Shown one piece after another: positions 7,060-8,087 of a DNA stretch of 8,087 nucleotides. The position numbers were made by a program, and so were the translations under genes. Location of the stretch: positions 1 through 8,087 of the forward strand of contig SKZX01000114.1 of NCBI GenBank assembly GCA_007127175.1, read 5' to 3'. How positions within the stretch are numbered: position 1 is the first letter of the stretch; each line of letters begins with the position of its first letter. The notes under the pieces are model-generated. The model saw only the letters and a list, made by a program, of their open reading frames with translations, was not told the DNA's origin and searched no databases. The stretch comes from Desulfobacterales bacterium. Its GTDB lineage: Bacteria; Desulfobacterota; Desulfobacteria; Desulfobacterales; Desulfosalsimonadaceae.

Positions 7060-7581
7060 CTACCAGCCCATGCCGCCGGGACCCGGGCGGGCGCCGCCGC
7101 GGCCGGGTTTACCCCTGGGGGCACCGCCGCCCCTGTAGTCACGCATCATATTCCTGTCCTTCATCATCTGGGACAGTTTCTCCCGCTGTTCACCTGTGAG
7201 CACTTCCGTTCTCATCTTCATCCGGTGTTGGGTGGCGTTGTCGCGCAGTCGGTTTTTTATCTCATCGATTTCCCGCTGCTTGGCGATGATTTTCTCCTGG
7301 TCGGGGTCTGTTTCAGACCACAATTGACGCATCTCCTGGTGCCTGGCGTACAACTGTTCCCGCAATTGTCCGTTTTCATCAATAAAAGACTGATTCATGG
7401 CCCTGATCTGGTCCTTCTGGGCATCGGTCAGGTCCAGCGTCTCCGCCCAGTGTCCAGACATTTGAGGGCAGTAGCCATGGGGCTTGCCGGGCATATTGTA
7501 TCCCCTGTACCCGGACGCCTGGGAAGCGATCATCAGCAATGCTGCGACTGCTGCTGCGATGTAAATCCATTTCTTTTTCAT
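7060..7581 (-). CDS. ZraP/CpxP/Spy-like periplasmic LTxxQ protein
   Basis: Predicted 173-aa periplasmic protein of the ZraP/CpxP/Spy type (periplasmic heavy-metal sensor or chaperone). Residues 1-24 form a signal peptide, KKKW followed by a hydrophobic core to QASG. Two LTxxQ motifs, LTDAQ (51-55) and LTGEQ (129-132 region), flank a charged helical region at about 60-125. H35, C38 and H44 form a possible metal-binding cluster just after the signal peptide. The tail (about 148-173) is Gly/Arg/Pro-rich and ends GMGW. Family members bind metals such as zinc or act as periplasmic chaperones in envelope stress. I chose the start at 7581 because AAGGAG (7589-7594) is 7 nt from it but only 1 nt from the ATG at 7587. 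It is convergent to the kinase/regulator pair. Its promoter is sigma-54 type, which suggests control by the neighbouring regulator. The exact metal is not shown by the sequence. Confidence 0.85.
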   Translation of the reverse strand: MKKKWIYIAAAVAALLMIASQASGYRGYNMPGKPHGYCPQMSGHWAETLDLTDAQKDQIRAMNQSFIDENGQLREQLYARHQEMRQLWSETDPDQEKIIAKQREIDEIKNRLRDNATQHRMKMRTEVLTGEQREKLSQMMKDRNMMRDYRGGGAPRGKPGRGGARPGPGGMGW

Positions 7582-7650
7582 TTTCATTCTCCTTATGGTT
7601 GAAGGTTGCTCAATGTTCTGTTCGGTCGAATACCCTTTTGCCTAAATACC

Positions 7651-7666
7651 TGCATTTAGTGTGCCA
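7651..7666 (-). promoter_or_regulatory. Sigma-54 (-24/-12) promoter of the zraP-like gene
   Basis: On the minus strand the sequence reads TGGCACACTAAATGCA (7666 to 7651). It matches TGGCAC fully and TTGCW with one mismatch (ATGCA). The GG of -24 and the GC of -12 have the exact 12-bp step. Transcription would start near 7640, giving a leader of about 60 nt before the ATG at 7581. It fits the GAFTGA-bearing regulator encoded next door. Confidence 0.75.
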
Positions 7667-7719
7667 GAATTTTGGTATTGACAAAACATACTGAAATATA
7701 ATGGTATTTGCTTGAGCCC

Positions 7720-7745
7720 CCCCCATGCGTGTTGACAGATGGGGG
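7720..7745. repeat. Inverted repeat CCCCCAT / ATGGGGG
   Basis: Perfect 7-bp arms at 7720-7726 and 7739-7745 are separated by 12 nt. The left arm is part of an 8-C run. It sits about 80-105 bp upstream of the predicted sigma-54 start of the zraP-like gene. It could be an operator or a hairpin; no T-run follows on either strand, so a terminator is unlikely. Confidence 0.5.
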
Positions 7746-7760
7746 AAGGAAAAAACTGTC
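7734..7760. promoter_or_regulatory. Candidate upstream activator site: GACAG-N17-CTGTC
   Basis: GACAG (7734-7738) and CTGTC (7756-7760) are perfect inverted half-sites 22 bp apart, about two helical turns. They lie about 95-120 bp upstream of the predicted sigma-54 start (near 7640), the usual distance for NtrC-type activators. Role inferred from symmetry and position only; the half-sites are short. Confidence 0.3.
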
Positions 7761-7839
7761 GCCACATTCCAGGTAAAGTAAAATTAAATCATTTAAATTC
7801 AGCCTGTTAAATAATAAAGGAAATTATTGTCAGCAGGTT

Positions 7840-7853
7840 CGACATATTTGTCG
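7840..7853. promoter_or_regulatory. Candidate activator dyad CGACA-N4-TGTCG
   Basis: Perfect 5-bp arms at 7840-7844 and 7849-7853 around TATT form a 14-bp palindrome-like site. It lies about 200-213 bp upstream of the predicted sigma-54 start, still in range for looping activation. The arms share GACA/TGTC half-sites with the 7734-7760 dyad, which may be more than chance. Function is inferred. Confidence 0.3.
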
Positions 7854-7927
7854 GGTCGTTGGCGCACATCTCAAAATTCGGTGTACCCGATTATAGGGAT
7901 CTGTTTTCGTTTAAATCGAAATTACTG

Positions 7928-7950
7928 GCGGGATCGAAATATATTCCCGC
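7928..7950. other. Weak hairpin in non-coding tail
   Basis: GCGGGA (7928-7933) pairs with TCCCGC (7945-7950) around an 11-nt AT-rich loop and is followed on the plus strand by TTTGCTATT. It is weakly terminator-like, but no gene lies just upstream on that strand. Confidence 0.25.
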
Positions 7951-7991
7951 TTTGCTATTCTGCTTTCCGATGACGGCATATTATTTTTTCT

Positions 7992-8021
7992 TTCGACTTC
8001 GATCCCGATTTCGATTTCGAT
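7992..8021. repeat. Five-unit imperfect hexamer repeat (TTCGAT type)
   Basis: Units in order are TTCGAC, TTCGAT, CCCGAT, TTCGAT, TTCGAT. They are exactly 6 bp apart, differ at one or two bases, and carry no open frame of note. It looks like a simple-sequence or dispersed intergenic repeat. On the other strand the unit is ATCGAA. Confidence 0.7.
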
Positions 8022-8087
8022 AATAATCCAAAACAAAGGGATAAGATCGGAAGCGTAGCTTACGGGTGTGCCAAAAAACACCAGGAA

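Larger units (their letters stand above)
7667..8087. other. Non-coding tail without a supported gene
   Basis: No convincing coding frame with a ribosome site is visible here. The stretch is AT-rich in parts and holds the dyads and hexamer repeat listed separately. It also has an AATAAT/ATTATT inverted repeat (7810-7815 with 7823-7828, 7-nt spacer) and a GGTGT/ACACC hairpin at 8065-8082. A TATAAT (7697-7702) follows TTGACA (7678-7683), but with a 13-nt spacer, too short for a normal sigma-70 promoter. Confidence 0.55.

Noticed and set aside
7678..7702. TTGACA and TATAAT as a plus-strand sigma-70 promoter
   Set aside because: The spacer is only 13 nt and no gene follows on that strand.
7801..7853. 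Closely spaced dyads as a small CRISPR-like array
   Set aside because: There are no repeated units of constant length with unique spacers, and no cas genes.
8044..8056. AGATCGGAAG at 8044-8053 resembles the start of an Illumina adapter
   Set aside because: Only 10 bases match before the sequence diverges from the adapter, so chance is likely. Read coverage across this point would settle it.

Overview
The window reads as bacterial chromosome from a Gram-negative. It encodes an outer-membrane-type beta-barrel with a terminal Phe, two exported proteins and a sigma-54-type response regulator. My guess is a Desulfobacterota-like or other deltaproteobacterial-type genome, from overall protein style and the hexameric TTCGAT-type intergenic repeat. 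No marker gene in the window proves this.

The left part (16-3594, minus strand) is a compact three-gene transcription unit. It begins with a small secreted beta-barrel-like protein (3594-3127). After 23 nt comes a PfkB-family fructokinase with a TTG start (3103-2198). That gene overlaps by 8 nt a sucrose-phosphate synthase with a C-terminal HAD domain (2205-16). The last two genes point to sucrose metabolism: fructokinase makes fructose-6-phosphate and the synthase joins it to a nucleotide-glucose. The HAD domain has lost its motif IV, so a separate sucrose-phosphate phosphatase is probably encoded elsewhere. A candidate sigma-70 promoter for this unit lies in a perfect 22-bp tandem repeat at 3656-3699.

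The right part (3845-7581) looks like a ZraPSR-type envelope or metal stress system. A membrane histidine kinase (3845-5662) overlaps by 23 nt an NtrC/ZraR-class response regulator (5640-7010). A ZraP/CpxP-like periplasmic LTxxQ protein (7581-7060) is convergent to them. A perfect 15-bp hairpin sits between the convergent stop codons. The zraP-like gene has a well-spaced sigma-54 promoter (7651-7666), which matches a regulator with the GAFTGA sigma-54 contact loop. Dyads further upstream are candidate activator sites. The kinase gene instead has a sigma-70-like promoter whose -10 box overlaps the first ATG. The likely circuit is: the kinase senses periplasmic stress, the phosphorylated regulator activates sigma-54 RNA polymerase, and the periplasmic protein is made.

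The last ~450 bases (7640-8087) hold no gene I can support. They contain the sigma-54 promoter, several dyads, and a hexamer-periodic repeat at 7992-8021.
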